From Micromonospora sp. WMMD1082 (lineage in GTDB: Bacteria; Actinomycetota; Actinomycetes; Mycobacteriales; Micromonosporaceae): a stretch of 64,000 nucleotides of DNA. This document shows, piece by piece, positions 16,560 through 24,640 of the stretch (position 1 is its first letter; the number at the start of each line of letters is the position of its first letter). The position numbers and the translations under genes are program-made. The stretch is from contig NZ_JARUBM010000002.1 of NCBI RefSeq assembly GCF_029626175.1, positions 806,001 through 870,000 on the forward strand, in the 5' to 3' direction. The notes beneath the pieces are model-generated. The model was not told where the DNA came from. It searched no databases and saw only the letters and a list, made by a program, of their open reading frames with translations.

Positions 16560-16572
16560 ACTTGATCGGAAG

Positions 16573-17133
16573 GTGGCGGCAGAACGGGACAACCTGATGC
16601 AGATGGGCGAACTACAACGCAGGCTGAGCACGGCCGAGCGGTCCGTGTTTCGGCTCGAAACGCTGCCCGCGTACAGCGCGGCGGGCGAGGTCGACCTGCT
16701 GCGCGACTTCCACGCGGGACACCCGCTGCCACCCCGCACACCCGAAACCGATCCCTGGCTACGGATGGTGGCCGACAGCGTGCAGGCCGGCACACGTTGG
16801 AGTCGTGTCCACGTCCTACACCGCCCGCTATCGGACTACCTGCGCTTCGAACTGCTGGGCTATCACGGCAACGTCGCTGCCGGCGAGGACGTTCGGATCG
16901 CGGACCGGGCGACGGCCCCCGCAGCACTGGGCCCGCTGAGGCAGGACTTCTGGCTCCTCGATGACGAGTTCGGCGTGATCATCGAGTACGACGGGGAGGG
17001 CCGGCGTCTCGCCATGACGCCCACCAGAGATGTCGGGAGCCTCATCGAACAACGGGACCTCGCGATGACGCACTCGATCCCACTTCGGGACTACCTGCCG
17101 ACAGTTCAGGACGAGTTGCGTAGATCCTGGTGA
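16573..17133 (+). CDS. DUF6879 family protein
   Basis: A 186-residue protein containing the family blocks VFRLETLPAYS near residue 25, TRWSRVHVLHRPLSDYLRFEL, and DFWLLDDEFGVIIEYDGEG. DUF6879 proteins are small cytoplasmic partners of XRE/DUF5753 regulators in actinomycetes and may signal to them; no enzymatic activity is known. The first possible start is a GTG at 16573; an ATG at 16597 is equally possible. The stop overlaps the GTG start of the regulator (GTGA). Confidence 0.85.
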   Translation: MAAERDNLMQMGELQRRLSTAERSVFRLETLPAYSAAGEVDLLRDFHAGHPLPPRTPETDPWLRMVADSVQAGTRWSRVHVLHRPLSDYLRFELLGYHGNVAAGEDVRIADRATAPAALGPLRQDFWLLDDEFGVIIEYDGEGRRLAMTPTRDVGSLIEQRDLAMTHSIPLRDYLPTVQDELRRSW

Positions 17134-17996
17134 ATAAGCCTGTGGACGACCGAACGGCGCTCGCGACCAGGCTGCGTGAACTCCGAGAGGACGCAGGTCT
17201 GTCGACCACGCGACTCGCCGCCGCCCTGGGCTGGTCACAGTCAAAGGTATCGAAGATCGAAAACCGTCGCACGAAACCGTCCGTCGACGACGTCCGGTCA
17301 TGGTCCGCAGCGACGGGCGCCACCGCCGAAGTCACCGCCGAACTGACGAACGCCGCGGAGTCCATCCAGGTCGCATCGATCATCTGGGACCGGACGCTGA
17401 CCGGCGGCCGGGCCGCGCACCAACGCCGGATCGGCCGGACCCTCGCCGAGGCAACCCGGGTGCAGGTCTTCCAGCACGCCGCAGTACCCGGACTCCTTCA
17501 GACCGCGGAGTACGCCCGCAGCGTCCTCGCCCTCGCCGACGTGTTCGGCGTCAGCGACACCACGCGGGCAGCAGCCGCCCGGGTCGAACGGCAGACAGCC
17601 CTCTACGAAAAGGGCCGACAGTTCGACTTCCTCATCACCGAAGCCGCGCTGCGGTTCCGCCCCGTACCCCACGACGCGCTCGCCGCCCAATACGACAAGA
17701 TCCTGTCAGTCGGCACGCTACCGACCGTGAGCCTGTCAATCCTGCCGACCGGCGCCCGCCCCTCAGCGGTACACGCCCATCCCTTCGTGATCTACACCCT
17801 GCCCGACGGCTCCCAACTCACCACGATCGAGACCTACACCCGCGAACTGACCCTCACCGACCCCGAAGAGATCCGCGTCTACTCACAGGTATACGACTCG
17901 CTCCTCGCAGACTCCGCGACCGGCAAACAGGCCCGCCAACTGCTGGAAACGATGCGGGCCGAAGCCCTGGACTCAGCGGAGTCGCAGGCCCGGTGA
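17130..17996 (+). CDS. XRE-family regulator with DUF5753 domain (second copy)
   Basis: A 288-residue regulator with helix-turn-helix LREDAGLSTTRLAAALGWSQ, then KVSKIENRRTKPS. The DUF5753 domain follows, including VFQHAAVPGLLQTAEYARS, RQTALYEKGRQFDFLI and SLSILPTGA. The GTG start overlaps the DUF6879 stop, so the two proteins are made together. It is a paralogue of the regulator at 15101, not a recent duplicate: the sequences differ widely. Confidence 0.9.
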   Translation: MNKPVDDRTALATRLRELREDAGLSTTRLAAALGWSQSKVSKIENRRTKPSVDDVRSWSAATGATAEVTAELTNAAESIQVASIIWDRTLTGGRAAHQRRIGRTLAEATRVQVFQHAAVPGLLQTAEYARSVLALADVFGVSDTTRAAAARVERQTALYEKGRQFDFLITEAALRFRPVPHDALAAQYDKILSVGTLPTVSLSILPTGARPSAVHAHPFVIYTLPDGSQLTTIETYTRELTLTDPEEIRVYSQVYDSLLADSATGKQARQLLETMRAEALDSAESQAR

Positions 17997-18275
17997 CCGC
18001 AAGCCGGGAGACAGACTGGCTCTCGTCTCGTACCGGTCGAAGGCATCGGCCTGCTCGTCCGATACCGGACCTCCCGTCGAACGGAGCCGCGCCACCATCG
18101 CTGCGCCGGAAACACCGCACCTCTCGATAGTCGACAGGATCTGCTGCGCCCACGAACGGCTGACGCGTGACGGTTATCGCCGAGGCGGGCGACAGCGTTC
18201 CCGCCGGATTCGGCCGAGGCGGGCGAAGCCACACCATCACCTTCGACACCGAGCCCTCCCCCGCAGCGGTCTGGC

Positions 18276-18725
18276 CTACTGGTTGGCGAGTTCGATGGAG
18301 AGCACCCGGCGTAGGGCCTGCACGACCACGCCGGGCGCGAACCGTTCACCGGCCTGCCGTTCCGCCCTCGCGACCGCTGCGAACAGCTGCTCCGGCGCCG
18401 CGACCCGCAGCGTGGCGACCAACCACCCCTCCAGGTCGTCCACCTCAGTCGGCAACTCCAACGCCGCCGGGGTCGGCGTCGGAACCGCCGCGCCCAGTTC
18501 CGGCAACGGCACACCGGCCGAGGCGTACCGGCCCGGCGGCATACCGACGCGGTACGGGTGCACGCACACCGGATGCCCGTCCGGGTCGACCCGCCAGCCC
18601 GCTGCCCGGTCGTACGCGAACTCCGGGCCTGGCCGGTCGACCACGTCGAAGCCGCCCGGACCCAACTCCTGCGCTGGGCACACCACGCAGGTGCGCTCGC
18701 ACCACGCGGGCAGCGGACCATCCAC
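18276..18725 (-). CDS. Hypothetical protein, 149 residues
   Basis: The product begins MDGPLPAWCERTCVVCP and contains HPVCVHPYRVGMPPGRYA, so four cysteines could form a metal site. The second half is helical (GWLVATLRVAAPEQLFA, then VVVQALRRVLSIELANQ). I do not recognise the family. It is transcribed divergently from the radical SAM operon and shares the intergenic region that holds the 33-bp element, though the element points the other way. Confidence 0.55.
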   Translation of the reverse strand: MDGPLPAWCERTCVVCPAQELGPGGFDVVDRPGPEFAYDRAAGWRVDPDGHPVCVHPYRVGMPPGRYASAGVPLPELGAAVPTPTPAALELPTEVDDLEGWLVATLRVAAPEQLFAAVARAERQAGERFAPGVVVQALRRVLSIELANQ

Positions 18726-18850
18726 CCGCCCAGGCTAGACCGCGAAAGGGCACAGACAGTGAGCACTCTCGCCACGTCACGTCACCCACTCATCCGCCAA
18801 GCCCTCACCAACGCCCGCACCTCCTCGACCGAGGGCCACTCACGCCGATG

Positions 18851-18883
18851 GTGTCGAGATCTCGTGTCGAAGGTGTTCGACAT
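18851..18883 (+). promoter_or_regulatory. 33-bp three-box element, copy a
   Basis: GTGTCGAG, 7 nt, GTCGAAG, GTGT, TCGACAT: same length and box spacing as the copies at 28785, 41190, 42958, 51302 and 51500. It points toward the radical SAM operon that starts at 19137, leaving an unusually long 253-nt leader. Confidence 0.75.
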
Positions 18884-19136
18884 CAACGCACGGTGGGTTC
18901 ATTGGTCATGCCGCAGCGTCACCATCCACTTGGAGTAGTCGATGTGTGTCCCCCGTGACCAGGCTCCTCGCCTCGATTTCCAGACGGCTGTCGGATGGCG
19001 GCAGGCGTCCGGAAATGGCGTCGGTCGCCAGGTTCCGTGTCGAGGTGATGCTTGTGCTCCTCGGCAGCGGCTGGGCCGGAGCGAGGCCTTGTCTCGGTTG
19101 GCGTCTCGACGCGATTGACCACTCATCAGGAGGCTC
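18884..19136 (+). other. Long leader between the 33-bp element and the radical SAM start
   Basis: These 253 nt separate element a from the first gene of its operon. A GTG-started 64-codon frame at 18946-19140 ends by overlapping the radical SAM start as ATGA. It could be a coupled leader peptide, but its composition (SRRLSDGGRRPEM, then LVLLGSGWAGARP) is not convincing. A structured RNA leader is also possible. Confidence 0.3.
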
Positions 19137-20138
19137 ATGATGACCATGCTTGGCATGCCCGCTATGCCGTCCGTCGCGCCTGAGCAGACGGGTCCGGTCA
19201 CCTTCACCGCTGGACATCACTTCACCGCGCGTGACGCGTCGATCGAGGAGTTGGTGAGGGCGGCGAAGGTTCCCCTGTCGGTGATCCTGCAGGTGACGAA
19301 ACGGTGCAACTTCGACTGCTCGTTCTGCTCCGAGACTCTCCAACTCCCGGATCCGACGCTGCCCCAGTTGGACACCATCCGCCGGAATCTGGCGGGTGTG
19401 TCGCGGGTGTTCCTGTCCGGCGGTGAACCGCTGCTCCGACGGGATTTCGGAGAAATCGTGGACATGTACACCGGGGACTTCATCGTCGGTGTGCCGACCA
19501 ACGCCACCCGGGGGTTGCAGCACGCGAGGTCGATGGTGGGGAAGGTCGCGTTCGTCAACGTGGGCTTGGAGGGGCCGCGGTCGACCACCAACCGGGTTCG
19601 CGGCGACTACGACGAGGTGATGGCAGGCGTTCGGGGGTTCCTGGAGGCGGGCTTGCCGCTGTCGCTGTCGGCCGTGGTGTACCGGTCGACGCTGCACGCG
19701 TTGCCGTTCACCTATCAGATCGCGGACGTCATCGGCGCGGGCAAGCTGAAACTGATCCTGCCACTGCGCAAGGGCAACGCCCTGGATCTGGAGGAGAACG
19801 AGTTCATCAGCCTGGAGGAGGCTGGGCAGACCTTCGATCGGCTGACCGAGGCGCGGGCAGTGCACGACTGGCGGCCGGCGCTGCGGATGACGACGTGGAC
19901 CCCGGACACCGAGGGACACATGATCCTGGTGGAGGTGACCGGCAAGGCGAGCGCATGGCCGGTGTACGACGCTCCGGACCTGCTGGAGCCTCTCGGCAAC
20001 CTCCTAGACGAGCCGGTGTCGGAGATCTGGGCGCGGTACCGGTTCAAGCGCAACCACTTCGCCAAGTATCTCGGTGCCAGCATCCGTACCGTGTCCAACG
20101 CCGGCGCGGCCGGGTCGGGTGGGCATGCCCGTGCGTGA
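19137..20138 (+). CDS. Radical SAM protein, first gene of the 19-22.8 kb operon
   Basis: A 333-residue radical SAM enzyme. The cluster motif is KRCNFDCSFCSE near residue 57, followed by the glycine-rich SAM site VFLSGGEPLLRRDF. The C-terminal third lacks a clear Cys-rich SPASM cluster. Substrate unknown. The ATG at 19137 has AGGAGG 6 nt upstream. Its 3' end overlaps the next gene by 14 nt. Expression is probably controlled by the 33-bp element at 18851. Downstream partners are exonuclease-like, kinase and Nudix proteins, which suggests a nucleotide-related substrate (inference). Confidence 0.85.
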   Translation: MMTMLGMPAMPSVAPEQTGPVTFTAGHHFTARDASIEELVRAAKVPLSVILQVTKRCNFDCSFCSETLQLPDPTLPQLDTIRRNLAGVSRVFLSGGEPLLRRDFGEIVDMYTGDFIVGVPTNATRGLQHARSMVGKVAFVNVGLEGPRSTTNRVRGDYDEVMAGVRGFLEAGLPLSLSAVVYRSTLHALPFTYQIADVIGAGKLKLILPLRKGNALDLEENEFISLEEAGQTFDRLTEARAVHDWRPALRMTTWTPDTEGHMILVEVTGKASAWPVYDAPDLLEPLGNLLDEPVSEIWARYRFKRNHFAKYLGASIRTVSNAGAAGSGGHARA

Positions 20139-20874
20139 GTACACGAACCTGCAGTGGCCGGAGGCGCCGTTCGGCGCCGACCAGCGTCCATTCGGCCGGC
20201 AGCGCGACATGCTGGCCGCGTTCGCTCTGGCCTGGGCGAACGAGCCAGACGAGGGGCCGCTCCCGGTCGCGGCAGCGACCGTCTACCTCGGGGTCCGTCG
20301 GCACGGCAGCGCCTACGAGGTGGGTGAGGAGAGTCTGTCGATCGGATTCCGGGCCGATGTCGTCGAGGACAGGACCGAGATACCCGAACTCCTCAGGTTG
20401 ACCGATCGGGCGTTGACCCGGGCCCGCCGGCACGCGGCGATCCTGGCCGGTCACCGTCTCGGCGACGATCTGTCCCGCATGGCCGCGCTCTCCGCGGTGC
20501 CGCTGCGCGGTGCGGCCGGGGTGCTGGCTGCGTGGGTGAACCGCGCCGCGAAGCGGCGGGGCATGGCGCTCATGGTGGACACCTCGGTCGAGGCCAGCGA
20601 CGCCGGCGCCGATCTGGACATGCCGCTTGAGCCACTGCCCCGCCCGCTGCCGCAATGCCCGGCGTGCGCCGCCGAGACGGGCCGGTACGTGCTGGACCGG
20701 GGCCTGGCGATCGGGCTGACAGCGGCAGTGCACGCCGGCCGCTACCGCTGGGAGGGGACCTTTCGCGTCACCGATGCCGTCGACAGGGCGGCGTGGGACG
20801 TACTGCAGGTCGGCGGGACCGAGCACCACGCGCACGACACGGCCCGTCCGCCGGTTGCCCGCGCGGCGGGGTGA
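20125..20874 (+). CDS. Unknown protein, possibly exonuclease-fold, paired with the next gene
   Basis: A 249-residue protein that I cannot place firmly. Its centre (RARRHAAILAGHRLGDDLSR, then NRAAKRRGMALMVDTSVEAS) parallels the next protein (ADLVVGHQLCSDLAVL, then RDRRNAAVRDQRVLDTRF). In both an H-x-L-x-x-D-L core is followed by a basic stretch and a V-D/L-D-T motif. PLPQCPACAAETGRYVL adds a Cys pair. The two may be paralogous halves of a DEDD-type exonuclease-like complex. It overlaps the radical SAM gene by 14 nt. Confidence 0.5.
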   Translation: MPVREYTNLQWPEAPFGADQRPFGRQRDMLAAFALAWANEPDEGPLPVAAATVYLGVRRHGSAYEVGEESLSIGFRADVVEDRTEIPELLRLTDRALTRARRHAAILAGHRLGDDLSRMAALSAVPLRGAAGVLAAWVNRAAKRRGMALMVDTSVEASDAGADLDMPLEPLPRPLPQCPACAAETGRYVLDRGLAIGLTAAVHAGRYRWEGTFRVTDAVDRAAWDVLQVGGTEHHAHDTARPPVARAAG

Positions 20875-20971
20875 CGACCGCTAGCCTCGATGGCCGTCAC
20901 CCGCGACGTACCGCAGACGGCGGTCAGCCTGCCCGTGACCGGTACGTCTCAGATGAAGGGATGCAGGTCTG

Positions 20972-21760
20972 GTGCGAGTGATCAGCGACATCGGCGGGCC
21001 GGGCAGGATTCCCGACCGGCCGCCGGGCACGCGCCTGATCGCCTCGATCGACGTCGAGTGGAGCAAGAACTACCGGATCAAGAACGGCAACCAGGCGTTC
21101 TGCTACTCGGTCGTCTGGCTCGCCGTACCGCTCGACGGTGAACCGCTGGTCGTGACATCCGGGCTGCCGTTCTGGGCGACGAGCGTGTACCTCGACCGCG
21201 AGGACGAACGGCCGGACCTGGTGCAGGCAGCGGCCAGTGACATCGGCACAGCGGCCGACGCCGCGGATCTGGTCGTCGGTCACCAGCTGTGCAGCGACCT
21301 GGCGGTGCTGGCCGCGAACGCAGGTACGGCGGTGCCGGCTGCCCTCGCCGCCGCCCGGCAGGCATGGCGCGACCGCCGAAACGCGGCCGTACGCGACCAG
21401 CGGGTGCTCGACACCCGCTTCGACGCAGGAAGCGTCCTGTCCCACACCTCACGACGGCTGGTCGACGTATGCGGCGAGTTGAACCTCGACGTGACGCAAC
21501 CTGAGCTGGCGCGCAAATCCATGACCGCGCTAAACCGCGACTGGCTCCACAACGCCGACACCGAAGCGCGAGAACGAATCACCGTGCTGAACCTGCGACA
21601 CAGCCTGTCCACCGCGTACGTCGCGCTCCGCGCGACCGGCACACTGACCTGGCAAACTCCGTTGAACGTCAACACCATGCTGGCCGACAGGCTCGCTGGA
21701 CGGGTCGGCTGGCTCCAACACCCCACCTTCCGAGCGCTCACCAACGGGGGACGCGAATGA
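20972..21760 (+). CDS. DEDD-type 3'-5' exonuclease-like protein
   Basis: A 262-residue protein starting with a strand that ends in an acidic pair, LIASIDVEWSKNY, as in exonuclease motif I (D-x-E). VVGHQLCSDLAVLA (motif II-like) and RVLDTRFDAGS follow. The expected last motif (Y/H-x-x-x-D) may be LSTAYVALRATG but lacks a clear aspartate, so activity is uncertain. The GTG start at 20972 follows a 97-nt gap; the stop overlaps the kinase ATG (ATGA). Confidence 0.5.
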   Translation: MRVISDIGGPGRIPDRPPGTRLIASIDVEWSKNYRIKNGNQAFCYSVVWLAVPLDGEPLVVTSGLPFWATSVYLDREDERPDLVQAAASDIGTAADAADLVVGHQLCSDLAVLAANAGTAVPAALAAARQAWRDRRNAAVRDQRVLDTRFDAGSVLSHTSRRLVDVCGELNLDVTQPELARKSMTALNRDWLHNADTEARERITVLNLRHSLSTAYVALRATGTLTWQTPLNVNTMLADRLAGRVGWLQHPTFRALTNGGRE

Positions 21761-22404
21761 GCGTCCGGGACTGCGTACTCATCGGAATCGAGGGCACACA
21801 CGCCGCGGGGAAGACCACCCTGGTACACGCCCTGACCGCCCACTACCGGCAACGCGGAGTACAGGTCGACTGCACCGGCGAGCCGGCCCGCACCAGCCCG
21901 TTCATCGAAGAAATCGTCATCCACGGCAAGGGCACCTTCGACCTGGCAACCGAGGTCGACCTGTTCGCGCAACAGCTCTCGATGACACTGCGCACCGCCC
22001 GCCACAACAAACTCCTGATCTGCGACAAAACGGTTGTCAACGTGCTCGCCTACGCCCGCATGGTCCTACCCGCCACCGAAGCCAGCCACGACGCCGACGT
22101 ACTCGACGCGATGGCTCACTTCTGCCGGGCCTGGGCCCCCACGTACGACGCAGTGTTCTACCTCCCGGACCGCTACCCCGACCCTGCCGATCCCTTCCGC
22201 GCCAAGGTCACCCACCTGCAAGACCAAACCGCCGAGGCGGTACGGCGAACCCACGCCGAGGTCGGGCTGACACTGGTGGAGGTGCCAGGTGGGCTTGGCA
22301 CCCCCGAACGCATCGACTGGATCGCCCGGCGGGTCGACCCGCTTCTCGCTGGTCAGCCAGCTATCCTCCGCCAGCGTGACCGCACCACCGACCCACCCCG
22401 TTGA
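21757..22404 (+). CDS. Thymidylate-kinase-like P-loop kinase
   Basis: A 215-residue P-loop protein: IGIEGTHAAGKTTLVHAL near residue 8, a DE/P pocket-like stretch TGEPARTSPF, LLICDKTVVNVLAYAR in place of the usual D-R-Y motif, and a C-terminal lid-like basic segment. It resembles dTMP kinases but replaces DRY with DKT, so the substrate may be different from dTMP. It is coupled to the exonuclease-like gene by ATGA and overlaps the Nudix gene by 29 nt. Another dTMP-kinase-like gene sits in the radical SAM operon at 44165. Confidence 0.8.
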   Translation: MSVRDCVLIGIEGTHAAGKTTLVHALTAHYRQRGVQVDCTGEPARTSPFIEEIVIHGKGTFDLATEVDLFAQQLSMTLRTARHNKLLICDKTVVNVLAYARMVLPATEASHDADVLDAMAHFCRAWAPTYDAVFYLPDRYPDPADPFRAKVTHLQDQTAEAVRRTHAEVGLTLVEVPGGLGTPERIDWIARRVDPLLAGQPAILRQRDRTTDPPR

Positions 22405-22825
22405 CGTACTACTCCTGCTCACCGACGCCGACCACGTCCTCCTCGCACTCCGCGACGGCACCGGCTACGCCGACGGACAATGGAACCTGCCCAGCGGCAA
22501 ACTCGAACCCGACGAGGACGCGATCAGCGCCGTTATCCGCGAGGCCCGCGAAGAAGTCGACTTGCGGCTCTCCCCGGACGAACTACGGCTCGTCACCACG
22601 GTGCACCACCGCAACCCCTCCGGACACGCCCGCGTCGGCCTCGTCTTCACCGCCACCCACAACCCTCGCCAGCAGGGCGAACCTATCAATGCGGAACCAC
22701 ACAAATGCGCCAAGATCGAATGGTTCCCGACATCGCTGCTGCCCATGAACACCTACCCGTACACCACAGCCTGCGTCCAAGCCTTCCGCGACGGCCGACC
22801 CCTCGCTCTGGACGGCTGGCCATAA
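22376..22825 (+). CDS. Nudix hydrolase, last gene of the operon
   Basis: A 149-residue Nudix protein with box SGKLEPDEDAISAVIREARE then EVDLRL; the usual glycine after the EE pair is replaced by Asp (V-D-L). The C-terminal half, with EPHKCAKIEWFP and PLALDGWP, matches the Nudix half of the fusion at 3468 (EPHKCAGLVWAD, FSLDGW). These two are one subfamily and may share a substrate. The start is a GTG at 22376 inside the kinase gene, because TAPPTHPVDVLLLL is the usual first strand. Confidence 0.8.
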   Translation: MTAPPTHPVDVLLLLTDADHVLLALRDGTGYADGQWNLPSGKLEPDEDAISAVIREAREEVDLRLSPDELRLVTTVHHRNPSGHARVGLVFTATHNPRQQGEPINAEPHKCAKIEWFPTSLLPMNTYPYTTACVQAFRDGRPLALDGWP

Positions 22826-23128
22826 TCCGGACGTCGAAGGCACGACGACACCTGGCAAGGGAATTCGGGGCCCCGGTCGCGGATGCGCCGGGGCTCTCGC
22901 CGGGCTGCAGCGTCCGCAGACGCGGCCGGAGCGGGATCGCCTGATGCAGAAGGAGTCCCGGCAGTCGTCACCACCGTTGTCGATCAAACGAGTATTCGCA
23001 CACGCCGCGTTCGGCTGGCGGACAGGCGTGGCTGAAGGTTTACCGTCGCCGGCAGGGCGCCACAAACGCCCGCCGCCCAGTCGGCGACCCGCTGATACGG
23101 GCACCGTTGGCCCAAGCGCCGAGGACAG
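22826..23128. other. Intergenic stretch without a recognised feature
   Basis: Between two plus-strand Nudix genes. No tRNA, repeat, good terminator or 33-bp element is visible. It should hold the promoter of the gene at 23129. Confidence 0.5.
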
Positions 23129-23617
23129 GTGATTGTGATTACGAAGCCGACCGTCGCCGCGCTGGCGATCATTTCCACCGCTGCTGGTGAGGTGGTGTTC
23201 GTCCGGCAGCAGCGCGGCCCGTACGCGGGATGGCTACTGCTGCCCGGCGGCAAGATCGAGTTCGGAGAGTCGGCGCAGGACGCAGCCCGCCGGGAAGCGG
23301 TGGAAGAAGCCGGCTTCGAGGCCGGCGAGCTGACACTGACCGGGATGTACGAGATTCGCGCCGAGAACGGCTCATACCACTTCCTGATGTTCGCCTTCCA
23401 CGCCGGCACCGCGACCCAAGTGACGGCCGGCGGGCATCACGTGGACGGCGTGCTCCAGGCAGCGGTCGACGACGTGCAACCGCATCCGACGGTGATGCAG
23501 ATCCTCAACGACGCGGGTGTTGCCCACTACCCCGCACGGGACATCAAGGCAGGACTGCGCCGACACGGAATCCTGATGCGCGGGCATCTGACCGCAACTG
23601 CGGGCACCCCAACCTGA
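23129..23617 (+). CDS. Nudix hydrolase
   Basis: A 162-residue protein with a perfect Nudix box: GGKIEFGESAQDAARREAVE then EAGFEA. It is distinct from the EPHKCA subfamily and resembles general mutT-like proteins. The tail (YPARDIKAGLRRHGILMRGH) is basic. The start is one of two GTG codons (23129 or 23135). It converges on the PfkB kinase gene. Confidence 0.85.
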   Translation: MIVITKPTVAALAIISTAAGEVVFVRQQRGPYAGWLLLPGGKIEFGESAQDAARREAVEEAGFEAGELTLTGMYEIRAENGSYHFLMFAFHAGTATQVTAGGHHVDGVLQAAVDDVQPHPTVMQILNDAGVAHYPARDIKAGLRRHGILMRGHLTATAGTPT

Positions 23618-23749
23618 CGGGCTCACTGGCGCCCGCCAACGCTTAAGAAGTGCGGCGATCGCATCGACACGGACGGGCTATGACCCTGCTCACGACGTGC
23701 ATCTTTCTGTCGGTCTTAACCTTGAGAGTTCGGGACGCTTCGCGCGTTG

Positions 23750-24640
23750 CTACCGCTGCACGCCGCTGCTCACGAAGGTCGTCGCGGCGGCCACTCCGTC
23801 GGCGACCGCGTGGGAGAGCGGGATCTGGTGAGCGAGCCGCGCGGCGAGAGTGCCGAGGAAGGTGTCGCCTGCTCCGCTGGTGTTGATCGCGGTGACGTGG
23901 TGTGCGGGCACGAGCGCGGTGTCGTGGGCGTCGCTGTAGGCGGCACCCCGTGGGCCTGCGGTCACCACAGCTGCGCTGGGGCCCAGTTCGCGGAGTTCCC
24001 GTGCGGCGACCGTCGGGTCGTCGTGGTGGCGGCCGAGTATCGCCGCTGCCTCGGCTTCGTTCGCCACGAACAGGTCCAGTGGGGCCAACGCAGCTGGTCC
24101 GAGCGTGGGATGCGGTACCAGGTTGCCGATGAGCATCGGTGCACGGTGGTGTCGGAAGACGGCGTCGACGGCGTCGGGCGGGAGATCGAGTTGGGTCACC
24201 ACGACCGACGCGCGCGGCCCTGCGAGTCTGCTGCTTACCTGCTCGCCGGTGAGTTCGGTGTTCGGGGTCCGCGCAAGGATGATGCGGTTCTCGCCGTCCG
24301 GGTCGACTTCGATGAGCGCGATTCCGGTCGGCGCCGACGGCACGAGGTGGAAGCCGGACACGTCAACGGTCGCGTCGGTAAGGGTTCGGTACAGGAAGGC
24401 GCCCCAGTGGTCGTCGCCGGCGTTGGCGATCAGGCTGGCGTGCACGCCCGTCCGGCTGGCGGCCAGGGCCTGGTTGAGGCTCTTGCCGCCGGCGGTGGTC
24501 GTCGCCGGCGACGAGGCGAACGTCGTGCGGCCAGGAACCGGCGGCCCGGGGATCCGCACAGTGATGTCGATGTTGGCGCGGCCCACGACGGCGACACGCG
24601 GCACAGCCGACACCTGCGCCGGCTCGGGCGAGTGGCTCAT
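23750..24640 (-). CDS. PfkB-family sugar/nucleoside kinase
   Basis: A 296-residue ribokinase-type enzyme: RVAVVGRANIDITVRIPG at the start, TAGGKSLNQALAASR (the N-terminal GGK-x-x-N loop) and the ATP/anion-hole motif NTSGAGDTFLGTLAARL near the end. It would phosphorylate a sugar or nucleoside hydroxyl; whether ribose, pseudouridine or another sugar cannot be told. The ATG overlaps the stop of the XRE-TPR regulator (ATGA), so the regulator and kinase form one operon. Confidence 0.88.
   Translation of the reverse strand: MSHSPEPAQVSAVPRVAVVGRANIDITVRIPGPPVPGRTTFASSPATTTAGGKSLNQALAASRTGVHASLIANAGDDHWGAFLYRTLTDATVDVSGFHLVPSAPTGIALIEVDPDGENRIILARTPNTELTGEQVSSRLAGPRASVVVTQLDLPPDAVDAVFRHHRAPMLIGNLVPHPTLGPAALAPLDLFVANEAEAAAILGRHHDDPTVAARELRELGPSAAVVTAGPRGAAYSDAHDTALVPAHHVTAINTSGAGDTFLGTLAARLAHQIPLSHAVADGVAAATTFVSSGVQR

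Noticed and set aside
18759..18938. Small frame MSTLATSRHPLIRQALTNAR
   Set aside because: It runs straight through the 33-bp element and its second half has no protein character; could be a short leader gene but not supportable.
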